64,000 nucleotides of DNA from Candidatus Cybelea sp. (GCA_036489315.1 DASXFZ010000013.1:59943-123942); one strand, 5' to 3'; counted from the first letter of the stretch, positions 29,142 through 37,914 are shown. The notes: generated from the sequence alone by a model not told the origin. A program made the numbers and translations.

Positions 29142-30476
29142 TTGAGCACCGACCCCGGTCGAAGTAACCTCGCCCTGCTCCCGTACCAGATCACTGCGCT
29201 CGTCGTGCTCGTGCTCCTGGCCGCCTTCTTCTCGGCCGCCGAAGCGGCACTGGTTTCGATCTCGCGGCTGCGCGCCCGCGCGATGGCCGACCGCCGGCTG
29301 CGCGGCTCGCAGCAGCTGCAGCTCATCGTGGACGACAAGAGCCGCTTTCTGACCTCGATGCTGGTCGGGAACACGATCGCGCTGCTCGCCGCGGACTCGC
29401 TGGCAACGTACCTGGCGCTCTCTCTGGGAATCCCCTCCGGCGCGATCGGTTCCACGATCGTGATGAGCGCGGTCTTCCTGCTGTTCGGCGAGATCGTCCC
29501 GAAGACGGCCGCCACCGGAGATAGCGAACGCTGGGCGCTGCGGCTGGCGGCGCCGATTCGCTATGTCTCCTTCGTCGTTTCGCCGGTAGCCCGGCTTTTT
29601 CAAATTACGACCGACCTCTTTTTGCGTCTCTTCGGTATCAAACACACGCTCGGCGCGTACGTCACCGAAGAAGACATTCGCGCGCTGGTCAACGTCGGCG
29701 CGGAGCAGCGCGTGATCGAAGAGCAGGAACGCCAGCTGATCCATTCGGTGATGGAGTTCGGCGATACGATCGTCCGCGAGGTCATGAAGCCGCGGCCGGA
29801 GATGGTCGCCGTCTCGATCGAAGACTCGCCCAGGCGAATCCTCGACGTCGTCATCGCAGAAGGCTATTCAAAGCTGCCGGTCTATCAGGAATCCAAAGAC
29901 GACATCGTCGGCGTCATCCACGACCGCGAACTGCTCGTCGCCCTCGCCAACGGAACGCTCGCGCACGCAAACGTGCGCGCGCTGATGCGAACGGCCGTGC
30001 ACGTTCCCGAGACAAAGAAGATCGCGGATCTGCTGCGAGAGATGCAGCGCGATAAGTTTTCCTTGGCGATCGTCGTCGACGAGTACGGCGGAACGGCCGG
30101 CCTCGTGACGATGGAGGACCTTTTGGAAGAGATCGTCGGCGAGATCCGCGACGAGCACGACACCGACGAACAGGAGCCGATCTCGGTGCTCTCCGATCTC
30201 GAAGCGGTGGTCGAGGCCGGCACGAATATCGAAGACGTCAACGCGACGCTCGGAACCGAGCTGCCGACGGCGGATTTCGAGACAATCGGCGGGTATACCG
30301 TCGGCCTTTTCGGCCGGCTCCCGAACGAAGGCGAAGAGATCCAAGCCGACGATCACACGCGCTTGCGCGTCGACCGGACGCGCGGCCGGCGAATTTTGGC
30401 GGTGCGCATCTACAGCAACGGCATCGCCGCGCGCGCTGCGAACGCGGAGGATCCGGACGCCGCCGCGCAGCTATAA
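29142..30476 (+). CDS. CNNM/CorC-type hemolysin-family transporter
   Basis: A 444-residue protein: an N-terminal CNNM (DUF21) membrane domain of 3-4 segments (about 12-195), paired CBS domains (about 205-335, with EVMKPRPEMVAV and KLPVYQESKDDIVGV), and a C-terminal CorC_HlyC domain (VDEYGGTAGLVTMEDLLEEIVGE split over 20 residues). Relatives export Mg2+ or other divalent cations. TTG start at 29142; a TATAAT at 29127-29132 ends 9 bases upstream, so it may be expressed with almost no leader. Confidence 0.9.
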   Translation: MSTDPGRSNLALLPYQITALVVLVLLAAFFSAAEAALVSISRLRARAMADRRLRGSQQLQLIVDDKSRFLTSMLVGNTIALLAADSLATYLALSLGIPSGAIGSTIVMSAVFLLFGEIVPKTAATGDSERWALRLAAPIRYVSFVVSPVARLFQITTDLFLRLFGIKHTLGAYVTEEDIRALVNVGAEQRVIEEQERQLIHSVMEFGDTIVREVMKPRPEMVAVSIEDSPRRILDVVIAEGYSKLPVYQESKDDIVGVIHDRELLVALANGTLAHANVRALMRTAVHVPETKKIADLLREMQRDKFSLAIVVDEYGGTAGLVTMEDLLEEIVGEIRDEHDTDEQEPISVLSDLEAVVEAGTNIEDVNATLGTELPTADFETIGGYTVGLFGRLPNEGEEIQADDHTRLRVDRTRGRRILAVRIYSNGIAARAANAEDPDAAAQL

Positions 30477-31218
30477 AGCCCGCGGCATCGTCCTGCGCGG
30501 ACGCCAACTCTCGGAGGCCGATCGGATCGTCACCCTCTTTACGGTCGAGCGCGGCAAGCTCGATGCCGTGGGCAAGGGCGTGCGCCGCATGCGCAGCCAT
30601 CTGGCGGGACGTCTCGAGCTGGCCAACGAGTGCGATTTCGTGATGCACCGCGGTCGCTCGCTCGACGTGATCGTCTCGGCCGAAACGCTGCGCGCGCCGT
30701 GGCCTTCGCTCGTCGAGCCGGAGCGCTTCGCGGTCGTTTCGCTGGTGATCGAGACGATCGACGCCTTCTGCGAACCGGACCTGCCGATTCCCGAGATCTA
30801 CGATCTGCTCGCCGGAGCGATCGCCGCGGTGGCCAGGGCCGCGCAGCCGCGCGACCTGCTGCCGCGCTTTTCACTGCGCTTGTTGGACGTGCTGGGACTC
30901 GCGCCGCCACTCGACCGCTGCGTGCGCTGCGGAGCCGCCCTGCCGGCCGGACGCGTGTGGCTTGACGCCGAAGCGGGCGGCTTCATCGACGAACGCTGCC
31001 GGGAGCGTTGGCGAGATCTGCCCGAGCTCGAGGCTGCCGACCTCGAGAACCTTCGGGCCCTGGCGCTGCCCAAGGGGAGCGGGCCGGGCGCACGGCTGCG
31101 CGCAACCCCCGCCGGCGCGCGGGCCACCGAAGAGCTGGTCGCTCACCATCTCGGGCGCCGTCCGAAGGCCGTTGCCTACGCCGACAGCCTCAGCCCCTCG
31201 GGCGCACCGCGCGCGTGA
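30457..31218 (+). CDS. recO: DNA repair protein RecO (start codon non-standard)
   Basis: RecO (about 250 aa) loads RecA onto SSB-coated DNA. The N-terminal OB domain starts Y-K-A-R-G-I-V-L-R-G-R, overlapping the CNNM stop, and the zinc region has CVRCGAALP with a later ERCRE. No ATG, GTG or TTG lies before the conserved N-terminus; the first (GTG 30568) would remove most of the OB fold. An ACG at 30457 has GGAGG six bases upstream and is my choice, with low certainty about the exact codon. ruvX overlaps its stop. Confidence 0.85.
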   Translation, partial: TPPRSYKARGIVLRGRQLSEADRIVTLFTVERGKLDAVGKGVRRMRSHLAGRLELANECDFVMHRGRSLDVIVSAETLRAPWPSLVEPERFAVVSLVIETIDAFCEPDLPIPEIYDLLAGAIAAVARAAQPRDLLPRFSLRLLDVLGLAPPLDRCVRCGAALPAGRVWLDAEAGGFIDERCRERWRDLPELEAADLENLRALALPKGSGPGARLRATPAGARATEELVAHHLGRRPKAVAYADSLSPSGAPRA

Positions 31219-31637
31219 TCATGGCCCTGGACGTCGGCCGCAAGCGCATCGGCGTGGCGATCTCGGATCCCAGCGCCAGCTTCGCCTTGCCGGTCGCCAC
31301 GATCGAGCGGACGAACCGCCAGCAGGTGCTCGAGGAGATCGGCGAGCTGATCGCTTCCTACCAAGTAGACGAACTGGTGGTAGGCGATCCCGTGACCTTG
31401 AGCGGCGAGCGCGGGCCGGCGGCGCAGCAGATGGACGCCTTCGTCGAGATACTTCGGACGGTCTTTCCGGGTACGATTCACCGAATGGACGAGCGTCTCA
31501 CGACCGCGCAGGCAACCAAGAGCCTGATCGCCGTCGACGTTTCACGCCGCAAGCGCCGCAGCATCGTCGACCGGATGGCCGCGGCGCTGATTCTCGACGC
31601 CTTTCTCGCCCGCCGCCGCCGCGAGGGCGGAGCGTGA
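31215..31637 (+). CDS. ruvX: Holliday junction resolvase-like / pre-16S rRNA nuclease
   Basis: YqgF/RuvX (140 aa), an RNase H-fold nuclease that trims the 16S rRNA 5' end in E. coli. The first catalytic Asp is in ALDVGRKRIGVAISDP; ELVVGDP and DERLTT carry the others. The GTG at 31215 overlaps the recO stop (GTGA); an ATG at 31221 is the alternative. Confidence 0.93.
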   Translation: MIMALDVGRKRIGVAISDPSASFALPVATIERTNRQQVLEEIGELIASYQVDELVVGDPVTLSGERGPAAQQMDAFVEILRTVFPGTIHRMDERLTTAQATKSLIAVDVSRRKRRSIVDRMAAALILDAFLARRRREGGA

Positions 31638-32620
31638 AACGTCTGCTCGCCGGGCTCTCCGTCTGCGTGCTCCTAGCAGTCGCCCTGCTTGGAGCCGCAT
31701 GGTACTCGGTCTACGGCGACCGCACGCACCCGCAGTCGCAGATCCGGGTGGTCGTGGAGCGGGGCGCGACGTTTGACGATATCGCGCGGCAACTCGCCGG
31801 CGACGGCGTGATCGGCAACGTTCTGACGTTCCGCGCCTTAGCGAAGCTGCGCGGACAAGACGTAGCCGTACGCGCCGGAGAGTACCGTTTCGAGCCGCAC
31901 GTCACGCAGAGTGAAGTTCTGCGCGCGCTGGTTAGCGGCGGTGCGCAGGTTGCATCGTGGGTGACGATCCCCGAGGGTTTCACCGCGGCCCAGATCGCGG
32001 CGCGGCTGGCGGCCGAGGGCCTCGGCTCGGAACCGGCCCTGCACGCCGATTTCATGTCGGAGCAGATCGTCGTCGACGGTTCGCGCACGAAAAACCTCGA
32101 AGGCTTTCTTTTCCCGAGCACCTACCTCGTGCCGCTGGGCGACGAGCCGCGTCACGTCGCTTCGCTCTTCACCGCACAGTTTTATAAAGCGCTGCCGCGC
32201 GACGCCGCGGCGCGGGCGAAAGCCTTGCACGTTACGGTACCGCAAGCGGTGACCGTCGCCTCGCTCGTGGAGCGCGAGGCGAAGAACGACGCCGACCGTC
32301 CGAAGATCGCCGCGGTGATCTACAACCGGCTGCGGCTGCGTATGCCGCTGCAGGTCGACGCGACGATCGAGTACGCGCTGCCGGCGCACAAGAGCGAGCT
32401 TTCGTTCGCGGATCTGCGGATCGACTCGCCGTACAATAGCTACGTGCACGCTGGGCTGCCGCCGACGCCGATCGCCAATCCGGGCCTCCCCTCGCTGCTG
32501 GCTGCGCTCAAGCCGGCAAGAACCGAGGACCTCTACTACGTTTACTGCGGCAACGGACGACACGTCTTCGCAAAGACCCTGGCGGAGCACCAGGCAAACG
32601 TCGCACGCTGCCTCCAATAA
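31634..32620 (+). CDS. mltG: endolytic murein transglycosylase
   Basis: MltG/YceG-like protein (328 aa) that cuts nascent glycan strands. One N-terminal membrane anchor (3-25), a LysM-like part, and then the catalytic domain with Glu in SLVEREAKNDADR and NRLRLRMPLQVD and HAGLPPTPIANPG. The GTG overlaps the ruvX stop. ruvX and mltG are also close together in Firmicutes. Confidence 0.94.
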   Translation: MKRLLAGLSVCVLLAVALLGAAWYSVYGDRTHPQSQIRVVVERGATFDDIARQLAGDGVIGNVLTFRALAKLRGQDVAVRAGEYRFEPHVTQSEVLRALVSGGAQVASWVTIPEGFTAAQIAARLAAEGLGSEPALHADFMSEQIVVDGSRTKNLEGFLFPSTYLVPLGDEPRHVASLFTAQFYKALPRDAAARAKALHVTVPQAVTVASLVEREAKNDADRPKIAAVIYNRLRLRMPLQVDATIEYALPAHKSELSFADLRIDSPYNSYVHAGLPPTPIANPGLPSLLAALKPARTEDLYYVYCGNGRHVFAKTLAEHQANVARCLQ

Positions 32621-32633
32621 AGGGAGTAATTTC

Positions 32634-32945
32634 ATGACTTCTTCCAACGGCGAAAGCTCGTCCCCGCACGCGCCCCTCGAACTGCAAGACATCCTGCAGA
32701 TCCAAACCAAGGAGGGCGCCTCTCTGCCGTTCGAGGTCGTGGGGATACTCGAGGATCCCGACGAGGGGCACTCCTACGCCGTCCTGCTGCACGAGCTGGA
32801 GGACGAACTGGAGGGCGAACAGTTCATCGTGACGGACACCGCCGGCAATCTGTTGGAAAACGAACAGCTCGCCCAGGAGATCCTCGACGACTTCATCGCG
32901 TACGCGCAGGAAGAAGAGGGCGGCGATTCAGAGGGGGGCCGCTGA
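32634..32945 (+). CDS. DUF1292 (YrzB-like) protein
   Basis: A small acidic protein (103 aa) of the DUF1292 family, which is found with ruvX and mltG in Firmicutes. The core reads FEVVGILEDPDEGHSYAVLL. The function is unknown. A clear ribosome-binding site (AAGGGAG) precedes the ATG. Its stop overlaps the likely start of the next gene. Confidence 0.85.
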   Translation: MTSSNGESSSPHAPLELQDILQIQTKEGASLPFEVVGILEDPDEGHSYAVLLHELEDELEGEQFIVTDTAGNLLENEQLAQEILDDFIAYAQEEEGGDSEGGR

Positions 32946-34081
32946 TTCGCGTTCTCTTCCTCTCCGCTAGCGTCGGCGTCGGCCATCTCTCGGCGGCCAA
33001 CGCCGTCAGCGACGCATTACGGCGCATCGAGCCGGCGGCGAAGACCCGTGTGGTCGATTCGTACAAGTATGCGGCGCTGGTGGTCTCGCGCGTCGTCTCA
33101 GACGGCTACTTGCAGATGGTCAAAACAATTCCGCAAATGTATCGTTACATCTACGATCGGGCCGAGCGCGCGACCGAGGTCGGGCGCTTTCGCCTTTGGG
33201 CGCATCAGTTTACCGCCGATAACCTGCGCGCGCTTATCCTGCGGGAGCGGCCCGACGCGGTCGTCTGCACGCACGCGTTTCCCTGCGGGGCCATGGCCGA
33301 ATACAAGCGGCGTTTTGGAGACGCGCCGCCGGTCGTCGCGATCGTAACGGACTTTGCGGTCCACGGCTTCTGGATTCATCGAAACATCGACGGCTACGTG
33401 GTCGCGACCGAGGCGATGCGCGACGCGCTGCTGGCGCGTCACGTCCGCGCCGACTCGATCTCGGTCAGCGGAATTCCGGTTCGGCCGGAATTCATCCCGA
33501 CGAGCGAGCCTCGCGACGCGTTGCGCGAACGGCTCGATCTGCCGCGCGACCGGTACGTCGCTCTGCTGATGGGCGGCGGCTTGGGAATTGCTCCGCTCGA
33601 GCGAATGCTCGGCGCGTTGGACGCCGTGCGCGTGCCTTTAGCGGCCGTCGTCGTCGCGGGGCAAAACGCGCGGATCGAGCGGCGCCTGACGCGTGCTGCG
33701 GAGAGCGTCGCGTATCCGGTGCGCGCGCTGCGCTTCGTGGAGAACATCTACGATTACATGCATGCAGCCGACGTCTTCGTGACCAAGCCTGGGGGCCTCA
33801 GCACCTCGGAGGCACTGGTGGCGCGCGTCCCGCTCGTATTGTCCAAGCCCCTGCCGGGTCAGGAAGAGCGCAACGCCCGCGTGCTCGCCGGCGCCGGAGC
33901 AGCCGTGCGCACGTCGCGGCTCGACGATCTTCCGGAAGTCATCGAGGACGTTCTTGAAAATCGCGCGCGGCGGGAAGAAATGATTACGGCCGCCGAGCGG
34001 TTGAGGCGCCCGAACGCAGCCGCCGACGCTGCGTTGCTGATCGCGCGGCTCGCGCAGATACGAAAGGACGTGGTAGCGTGA
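32942..34081 (+). CDS. MGDG synthase/UgtP-like glycosyltransferase (start codon non-standard)
   Basis: A GT28-type enzyme of about 379 aa. The N-terminus (RVLFLSASVGVGHLSAA) is the MGDG-synthase domain, and the C-terminal half has the donor-site motif VTKPGGLSTSEAL. Relatives add sugars to diacylglycerol. The first usual start (GTG 33050) would delete the N-terminal Rossmann strand; a CTG at 32942 overlaps the DUF1292 stop as CTGA, and an ATT at 32945 is the next option. The DoxX gene overlaps its end. Confidence 0.85.
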   Translation: MIRVLFLSASVGVGHLSAANAVSDALRRIEPAAKTRVVDSYKYAALVVSRVVSDGYLQMVKTIPQMYRYIYDRAERATEVGRFRLWAHQFTADNLRALILRERPDAVVCTHAFPCGAMAEYKRRFGDAPPVVAIVTDFAVHGFWIHRNIDGYVVATEAMRDALLARHVRADSISVSGIPVRPEFIPTSEPRDALRERLDLPRDRYVALLMGGGLGIAPLERMLGALDAVRVPLAAVVVAGQNARIERRLTRAAESVAYPVRALRFVENIYDYMHAADVFVTKPGGLSTSEALVARVPLVLSKPLPGQEERNARVLAGAGAAVRTSRLDDLPEVIEDVLENRARREEMITAAERLRRPNAAADAALLIARLAQIRKDVVA

Positions 34082-34617
34082 ATCTTCCCTCGTCGCGAAG
34101 CTACGGCGGATGGCTGGCGATCGTTCGTATCCTGACGGGATGCATCTGGATCATCCACGCGGTACCGAAGTTCATTCACGCCGAAGACTTTCTGCCGCCT
34201 AACGGCGCGTTCGGACAGTACGTGACGCAAGGCATCGCCAAAGTCGGCGCCCCGTACCACGGCTTTCTCGTCAACGTCGTGCAGCCAAACGCGCTCGTCT
34301 TTGCCGAACTCGTCCGTTTCGGCGAACTGCTCGTCGGAATTTCGCTGGTCGTCGGTCTCTTCTCGCGGCTCGGCGGTCTGTTCGGTATCGTACTTACCGT
34401 AGACTACCTGGCGGCGCGCGGCGCGCTGACGTCGTTCAGCGGCTGGGCGTCGATCGACGGATGTTTGATGCTGCTCTCCGCCATCAGCCTCGTGCTGCCG
34501 ACGGGGCGCGTCCTCGGGCTGGATGCGTTTAACGCGCGGCGGACGCCGCGCCGGGCGGTCGTGGTGCCGGAGGTCGTGCCGGAACGTCCGCTCGACGGGC
34601 CGCGCGCAGCGCAATAG
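34078..34617 (+). CDS. DoxX family membrane protein
   Basis: A 179-residue protein with four membrane segments and a hydrophilic tail. Typical of DoxX: an RILTGCIWIIHAVPKF start, then ELVRFGELLVGISLVVGLFSR. Relatives are linked to thiosulfate oxidation or redox stress, but the role here is unknown. The GTG overlaps the preceding stop. Last gene of the run that began at rpsU. Confidence 0.88.
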   Translation: MNLPSSRSYGGWLAIVRILTGCIWIIHAVPKFIHAEDFLPPNGAFGQYVTQGIAKVGAPYHGFLVNVVQPNALVFAELVRFGELLVGISLVVGLFSRLGGLFGIVLTVDYLAARGALTSFSGWASIDGCLMLLSAISLVLPTGRVLGLDAFNARRTPRRAVVVPEVVPERPLDGPRAAQ

Positions 34618-34677
34618 CCGGCGCCGGCAGGCGGCCGGGCTTCAACGTAAAAGGTGGGCCGGTCGAGGTTACAGTGG

Positions 34678-34767
34678 GGAGAGATGGCCGAGCGGCTGAA
34701 GGCGGCGGTTTGCTAAACCGTTATACGATGTAAAGTCGTATCGAGGGTTCGAATCCCTCTCTCTCCG
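34678..34767 (+). tRNA. tRNA-Ser (GCT)
   Basis: A 90-base cloverleaf with acceptor stem GGAGAGA/TCTCTCC, anticodon loop TTGCTAA, a long class-II variable arm (TTATACGATG...CGTATC) and a standard T arm GGTTCGAATCC. CCA is not encoded. It reads AGC/AGU codons. Confidence 0.96.
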
Positions 34768-34785
34768 AATCGGGCTTGGGCACGC

Positions 34786-34859
34786 GCGGTCGTAGCTCAA
34801 TTGGATAGAGCAACAGGCTACGAACTTGTAGGTTGGGGGTTCGAGTCCCTCCGACCGCG
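34786..34859 (+). tRNA. tRNA-Arg (ACG)
   Basis: A 74-base cloverleaf; acceptor GCGGTCG/CGACCGC, anticodon loop CTACGAA. A34 of this tRNA is the expected substrate of TadA, which is encoded about 3.5 kb downstream. CCA is not encoded. Confidence 0.95.
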
Positions 34860-34869
34860 ATTCTCAAAA

Positions 34870-34914
34870 GAGCAGCTGCGGTAAGGATTTTTACACGGGC
34901 TGCTCGTTTGTTTT
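34870..34914 (+). terminator. terminator after tRNA-Ser/tRNA-Arg
   Basis: GAGCAGC (34870-34876) pairs with GCTGCTC (34899-34905) and is followed by GTTTGTTTT. It should end the two-tRNA transcript. The 174 bases from here to arsC show no gene. Confidence 0.65.
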
Positions 34915-35088
34915 GCGGGCCGAAAATGCGGCGGACGGGGTGACGGGGCCGTTAGCGGGCCCTTCAGGCTCCGCCGAGCGTCGACGTAGGTCGGCCGGCC
35001 CAGCGTCGGCCGCCGCCGTGCAGGATCTCTAGGAGGCGCTTTCCTGCGCCGCTCGGATCCGGGGAGAGGACGCTGCTACTCCGCACGC

Positions 35089-35520
35089 TCATCGCTTGCA
35101 CGCATCTCGGCACCAGGACTCTATTTGAGCGCGGATCGCGTCCCGTACGGCGCGGGTTTTCGCCAAGCGTTCCTCCCAAGATCCCTGCAATACCGCGGGG
35201 TCAGGGAAGCTCCAATGCACCCGCTGTGCGTGTCCCGGGAAGATTGGGCATTTCTCCGCACTCGTCTCGTCGCAGACCGTAATGACGTATGAGTAGAGCC
35301 TTCCCGCTTTGAACAGGTCGAAGGCACTCTTGGTTTTGCTCGCCGATATGTCAAGGCCGACTTCACCCATCACGGTAACGGCGAGTGGGTTAAGAGTTCC
35401 GGGCTCGAGCCCGGCGCTCTCGGCGACAAAGTCCTGGGGACACCGCTCATTGAGCAGCGCTGCCGCCATCTGACTGCGCGCCGAGTTGTGAACGCAGACG
35501 AACAGGACCGAACGCTTCAC
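35089..35520 (-). CDS. arsC: arsenate reductase, low-molecular-weight phosphatase type
   Basis: ArsC (143 aa) reduces arsenate to arsenite. The phosphatase-like loop CVHNSARS (CX5R) is at residues about 9-16, with later cysteines in [15 protein letters not shown] and the WSFPDP motif. This is the thioredoxin-coupled class. I chose GTG at 35520 with AAAGGAGA upstream; the open frame to 35637 overlaps the aquaporin gene. Last gene of the ars cassette. Confidence 0.93.
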   Translation of the reverse strand: MKRSVLFVCVHNSARSQMAAALLNERCPQDFVAESAGLEPGTLNPLAVTVMGEVGLDISASKTKSAFDLFKAGRLYSYVITVCDETSAEKCPIFPGHAQRVHWSFPDPAVLQGSWEERLAKTRAVRDAIRAQIESWCRDACKR

Positions 35521-35521
35521 G

Positions 35522-36232
35522 TCATATCTCCTTTGAAGGGGAGTGTGGAACGACGACGGCCTTGGCGGCCAACGGAGTCGACGAAAGCCAAGCAAACAAT
35601 GCAGTCGCCGCGAATGCTCCGAGCAGTTGAGCGACAATAAATCCCAAGACGTCCGGCGGGGCGATTCCCGCGAACGTATCGCTCAAGGACCGCGCGATCG
35701 TCACGGCAGGATTCGCAAACGAGGTCGAGGCCGTGAACCAATAAGCGGCCACAATATACGCGGCGACAGCGAAGGGAACGACGCTCGAACGGTAACGCGT
35801 GCACCCCCAGATCACCAGGAGCAGGCCAAAGGTCGCAACGAACTCGCTAAGCAGTTGTGATGCGCCGTGCCGCGCACGGTGCGAAGCGAAAAGCAACGGC
35901 TCGCCGAACATAGCATTCGCGACTGCCACGCCCACGATCGCGCCAAGGACTTGAACCCCCACGTATGCCGGCACGAATCGCCACTCGAGACCGCCGCGCC
36001 AGGCGTCGGCGATCGAAACTGCAGGGTTAAAATGGCCGCCGGAGATAGAACCGAACGCCAGGATTATCGCAACGAGGACTCCGCCCGTGGCCAACGTATT
36101 CGCAAGCAGCGCGACCGCAACGTTCCCTCCGGCGAGACGCTGGGCCATAATGCCCGAGCCTACGACGCCCGCGAGCAGCAGTGCGGTGCCGACCCCTTCG
36201 GCCGCCAGTCGCCTCCCTAGAGAATGCTCCAA
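35522..36232 (-). CDS. aquaporin / glycerol-facilitator family channel
   Basis: MIP channel (236 aa) with six membrane segments. Both pore motifs are present: HFNPAVS and SFANPAVT. Sitting between arsI and arsC, with no ArsB or Acr3 pump, it parallels AqpS of Sinorhizobium, where the channel lets arsenite made by ArsC leave the cell. It starts 3 bases after arsI and ends 1 base before arsC. Confidence 0.93.
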   Translation of the reverse strand: MEHSLGRRLAAEGVGTALLLAGVVGSGIMAQRLAGGNVAVALLANTLATGGVLVAIILAFGSISGGHFNPAVSIADAWRGGLEWRFVPAYVGVQVLGAIVGVAVANAMFGEPLLFASHRARHGASQLLSEFVATFGLLLVIWGCTRYRSSVVPFAVAAYIVAAYWFTASTSFANPAVTIARSLSDTFAGIAPPDVLGFIVAQLLGAFAATALFAWLSSTPLAAKAVVVPHSPSKEI

Positions 36233-36235
36233 CGC

Positions 36236-36670
36236 TCAAACCGAGCAGCAGGACTCGGCGCCGACGTCTGACCTGCAGCAACTCGTTTCGCGATCGCCGC
36301 GCGTCTGCGTATCTTTGAGAACCGTATAGATCTCCCAACGGCGACCATCGGGATCGGCAACCCACACTTTCGTCTGTAACGCGTAGCAGCACGTCTCGTC
36401 GCGCTCCACGGTGGTTCGGAGGTTTGCTGCCTGTAGCCGAAGGATCGCGGCCTCTACGTCGTCAGGCGTGCCGACAACGATCCCATAGTGCGCGGGATCC
36501 GTGACCTCGGCGGACGGGTCACTGTCGAGGGCTAGCTCCAGTCCGGGATCCTCCGTGATAAACAGGGCGTAGTCGCCGAAGTGCTTTTCGGGTTCGGCTT
36601 GGAGGAGCGTTCGATAGAAGCTCACGCTCGCCGCTAGATTCTTCGTGCGGAGATTCACGTGAGTTTTCAT
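36236..36670 (-). CDS. arsI: ArsI/CadI-like C-As lyase
   Basis: A 144-residue glyoxalase-fold (VOC) protein. Metal ligand positions are in HVNL, HYGIVV and WEIYTV, and the vicinal cysteines of ArsI are in DETCCYALQTKVW. ArsI splits methyl from methylarsenite using Fe(II). The C-terminal tail has two extra CC pairs, as in related proteins. The ATG at 36670 overlaps the arsR stop (ATGA); the frame is open to 36754 but that part lies inside arsR. Confidence 0.9.
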   Translation of the reverse strand: MKTHVNLRTKNLAASVSFYRTLLQAEPEKHFGDYALFITEDPGLELALDSDPSAEVTDPAHYGIVVGTPDDVEAAILRLQAANLRTTVERDETCCYALQTKVWVADPDGRRWEIYTVLKDTQTRGDRETSCCRSDVGAESCCSV

Positions 36671-36999
36671 GCCGGCACCGTGGTCTCTAATACAGACCTC
36701 AGAGCGTCTTTGAGTGTTCGCCTCGCGCCTGACGCGAGGCGATAGTAAACCCACGTTCCGCGACGTTCACACGTCACCAATCCGCTCTCCCGTAAGATTC
36801 TAAGGTGATGCGACACGGTCGGCTGATTTAGCGGAAGCGCGCCGGTGAAGTCGCACACGCAAACTTCTTCAAGCGCAGCGGAAAGGGTTGCGAGAATGGC
36901 CAGCCGGTGGGGGTCGGCAAGAGCTTTGAAGAGTGAGGCGGCGGAGTTGAAGTCCTCATCGGAAACGTGCGTCGGAGGGCAGCAGTGCTGCATTGACAT
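36667..36999 (-). CDS. arsR: arsenical-responsive repressor
   Basis: ArsR/SmtB winged-helix repressor (110 aa). The arsenite site is CVC (C47, C49) in EEVCVCDFTG, followed by the recognition helix QPTVSHHLRILRESGL. A further CC pair lies at residues 6-7. First gene of the cassette; the promoter and operator lie just upstream and transcription would begin at the ATG. Confidence 0.94.
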   Translation of the reverse strand: MSMQHCCPPTHVSDEDFNSAASLFKALADPHRLAILATLSAALEEVCVCDFTGALPLNQPTVSHHLRILRESGLVTCERRGTWVYYRLASGARRTLKDALRSVLETTVPA

Positions 37000-37000
37000 T

Positions 37001-37034
37001 CGTCGATACTAATTCTTGTATCGACGCCTGTCAA
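37001..37034 (-). promoter_or_regulatory. ars promoter with ArsR operator
   Basis: On the minus strand TTGACA (37029-37034), 17 bases, and TAGTAT (37006-37011) form a good sigma70 promoter. A perfect 9-base inverted repeat, CGTCGATAC/GTATCGACG (37001-37009 and 37018-37026), covers the spacer and the -10 box, where a repressor would block polymerase. The start codon of arsR is 7 bases past the -10 box, so the mRNA is probably leaderless. Confidence 0.85.
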
Positions 37035-37239
37035 TCCACAGTGCCGCCGCGGTTCCTGAGGCCGTCCTGGATAACCGGAGGGCGCTCTTCGATCGCCCAC
37101 CATTGCTGCGGGCAGCCTCTCGTTCCCTTACGCTGACGCGGGCTTGGGTGAAAGCCTTATTTCTACGGCCGTTTCTTGCTTTTTTGAGCCGGGAATCGGC
37201 AAGCGACCACCGAATCGCTTGGTAAAGGAGAGATTAACG

Positions 37240-37749
37240 ATGAAAGCACTTATTTGTTCGCTGGTTTTAGGCATTGCCGTTTCGCTGGGGAACACCGTTG
37301 CGACGTCGCAGCCGGCCGCGGCGGCGGCGCTGCCGGCCTCGCTTTCGGCGCTCATCGGGAACTGGAACTGCACGTATACCGGACCAAAGGGCACGGCGAA
37401 GTCGACCTACGCGATCTCCGAGATGAACGATCTCTGGATCCAAGGCACGGGCAAAAGCGGCGCCTACGGCGGACGTCCGGCAAGCAAGTCGTTCTTCTTT
37501 TTTGGCTACGATCCGAAAAGGCACGTCTTCATCAATATGGGCGGGAGCTCGAACCCCGGAGATTACGGCTCCTCGACGGCTGACGCCGCGGCGAGCGCGA
37601 TGACGATGACGTACACGAACATCTGGCCGGCCGATCCGACCCACGAGCACGACGTCTGGCACTTTGCCCCCAGCGGCATCACGATCGCCTCGAGCTGGAC
37701 GGAGAAGGGTAAGGCGATGACTGGAAAAGGCAGCTGCACGAAGCAGTAA
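37240..37749 (+). CDS. secreted protein of unknown function
   Basis: A 169-residue protein with a signal peptide (1-29) and a compact domain starting SALIGNWNCTYTGPKGT; GxWxxxx at the start of a beta-rich domain is common in lipocalin-like or DUF1579-like proteins, but I cannot name the family. Two cysteines (in NWNCTY and KGSCTKQ) could form a disulfide joining the domain ends. AAAGGAGAG precedes the ATG at 37240. It is flanked by the ars promoter and a tRNA. Confidence 0.75.
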   Translation: MKALICSLVLGIAVSLGNTVATSQPAAAAALPASLSALIGNWNCTYTGPKGTAKSTYAISEMNDLWIQGTGKSGAYGGRPASKSFFFFGYDPKRHVFINMGGSSNPGDYGSSTADAAASAMTMTYTNIWPADPTHEHDVWHFAPSGITIASSWTEKGKAMTGKGSCTKQ

Positions 37750-37781
37750 CCCCGCTTTCGGCGCCCCGCCGCTGTAACCGG

Positions 37782-37810
37782 TTGTCGCCGGCCTGCGGTC
37801 CTGGTATACT
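37782..37810 (+). promoter_or_regulatory. promoter of tRNA (CAT)
   Basis: TTGTCG (37782-37787), a 17-base spacer and TATACT (37805-37810), 32 bases before the tRNA. Confidence 0.75.
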
Positions 37811-37842
37811 GCGGTCGCAAAACGCGGCGGTGGGGCGCCTAC

Positions 37843-37914
37843 GGCTCGGTAGCTCAGTGGTAGAGCAGGGGACTCATAAGCCCTTGGTCGTAGGTTCGAG
37901 TCCTACCCGAGCCA
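37843..37914 (+). tRNA. tRNA with anticodon CAT (Met or Ile2)
   Basis: A 72-base cloverleaf; acceptor GGCTCGG/CCGAGCC, loop CTCATAA. The acceptor stem lacks the C1:A72 mismatch and the GGG/CCC anticodon pairs that mark initiator tRNA are partial (GGGA/GCCC), so elongator Met or tRNA-Ile2 (lysidine-modified) is more likely. CCA is not encoded. Confidence 0.85.

Noticed and set aside
34678..37914. tRNA attachment-site duplication around the ars cassette
   Set aside because: No direct repeat of a tRNA 3' end and no integrase gene were seen at either side.
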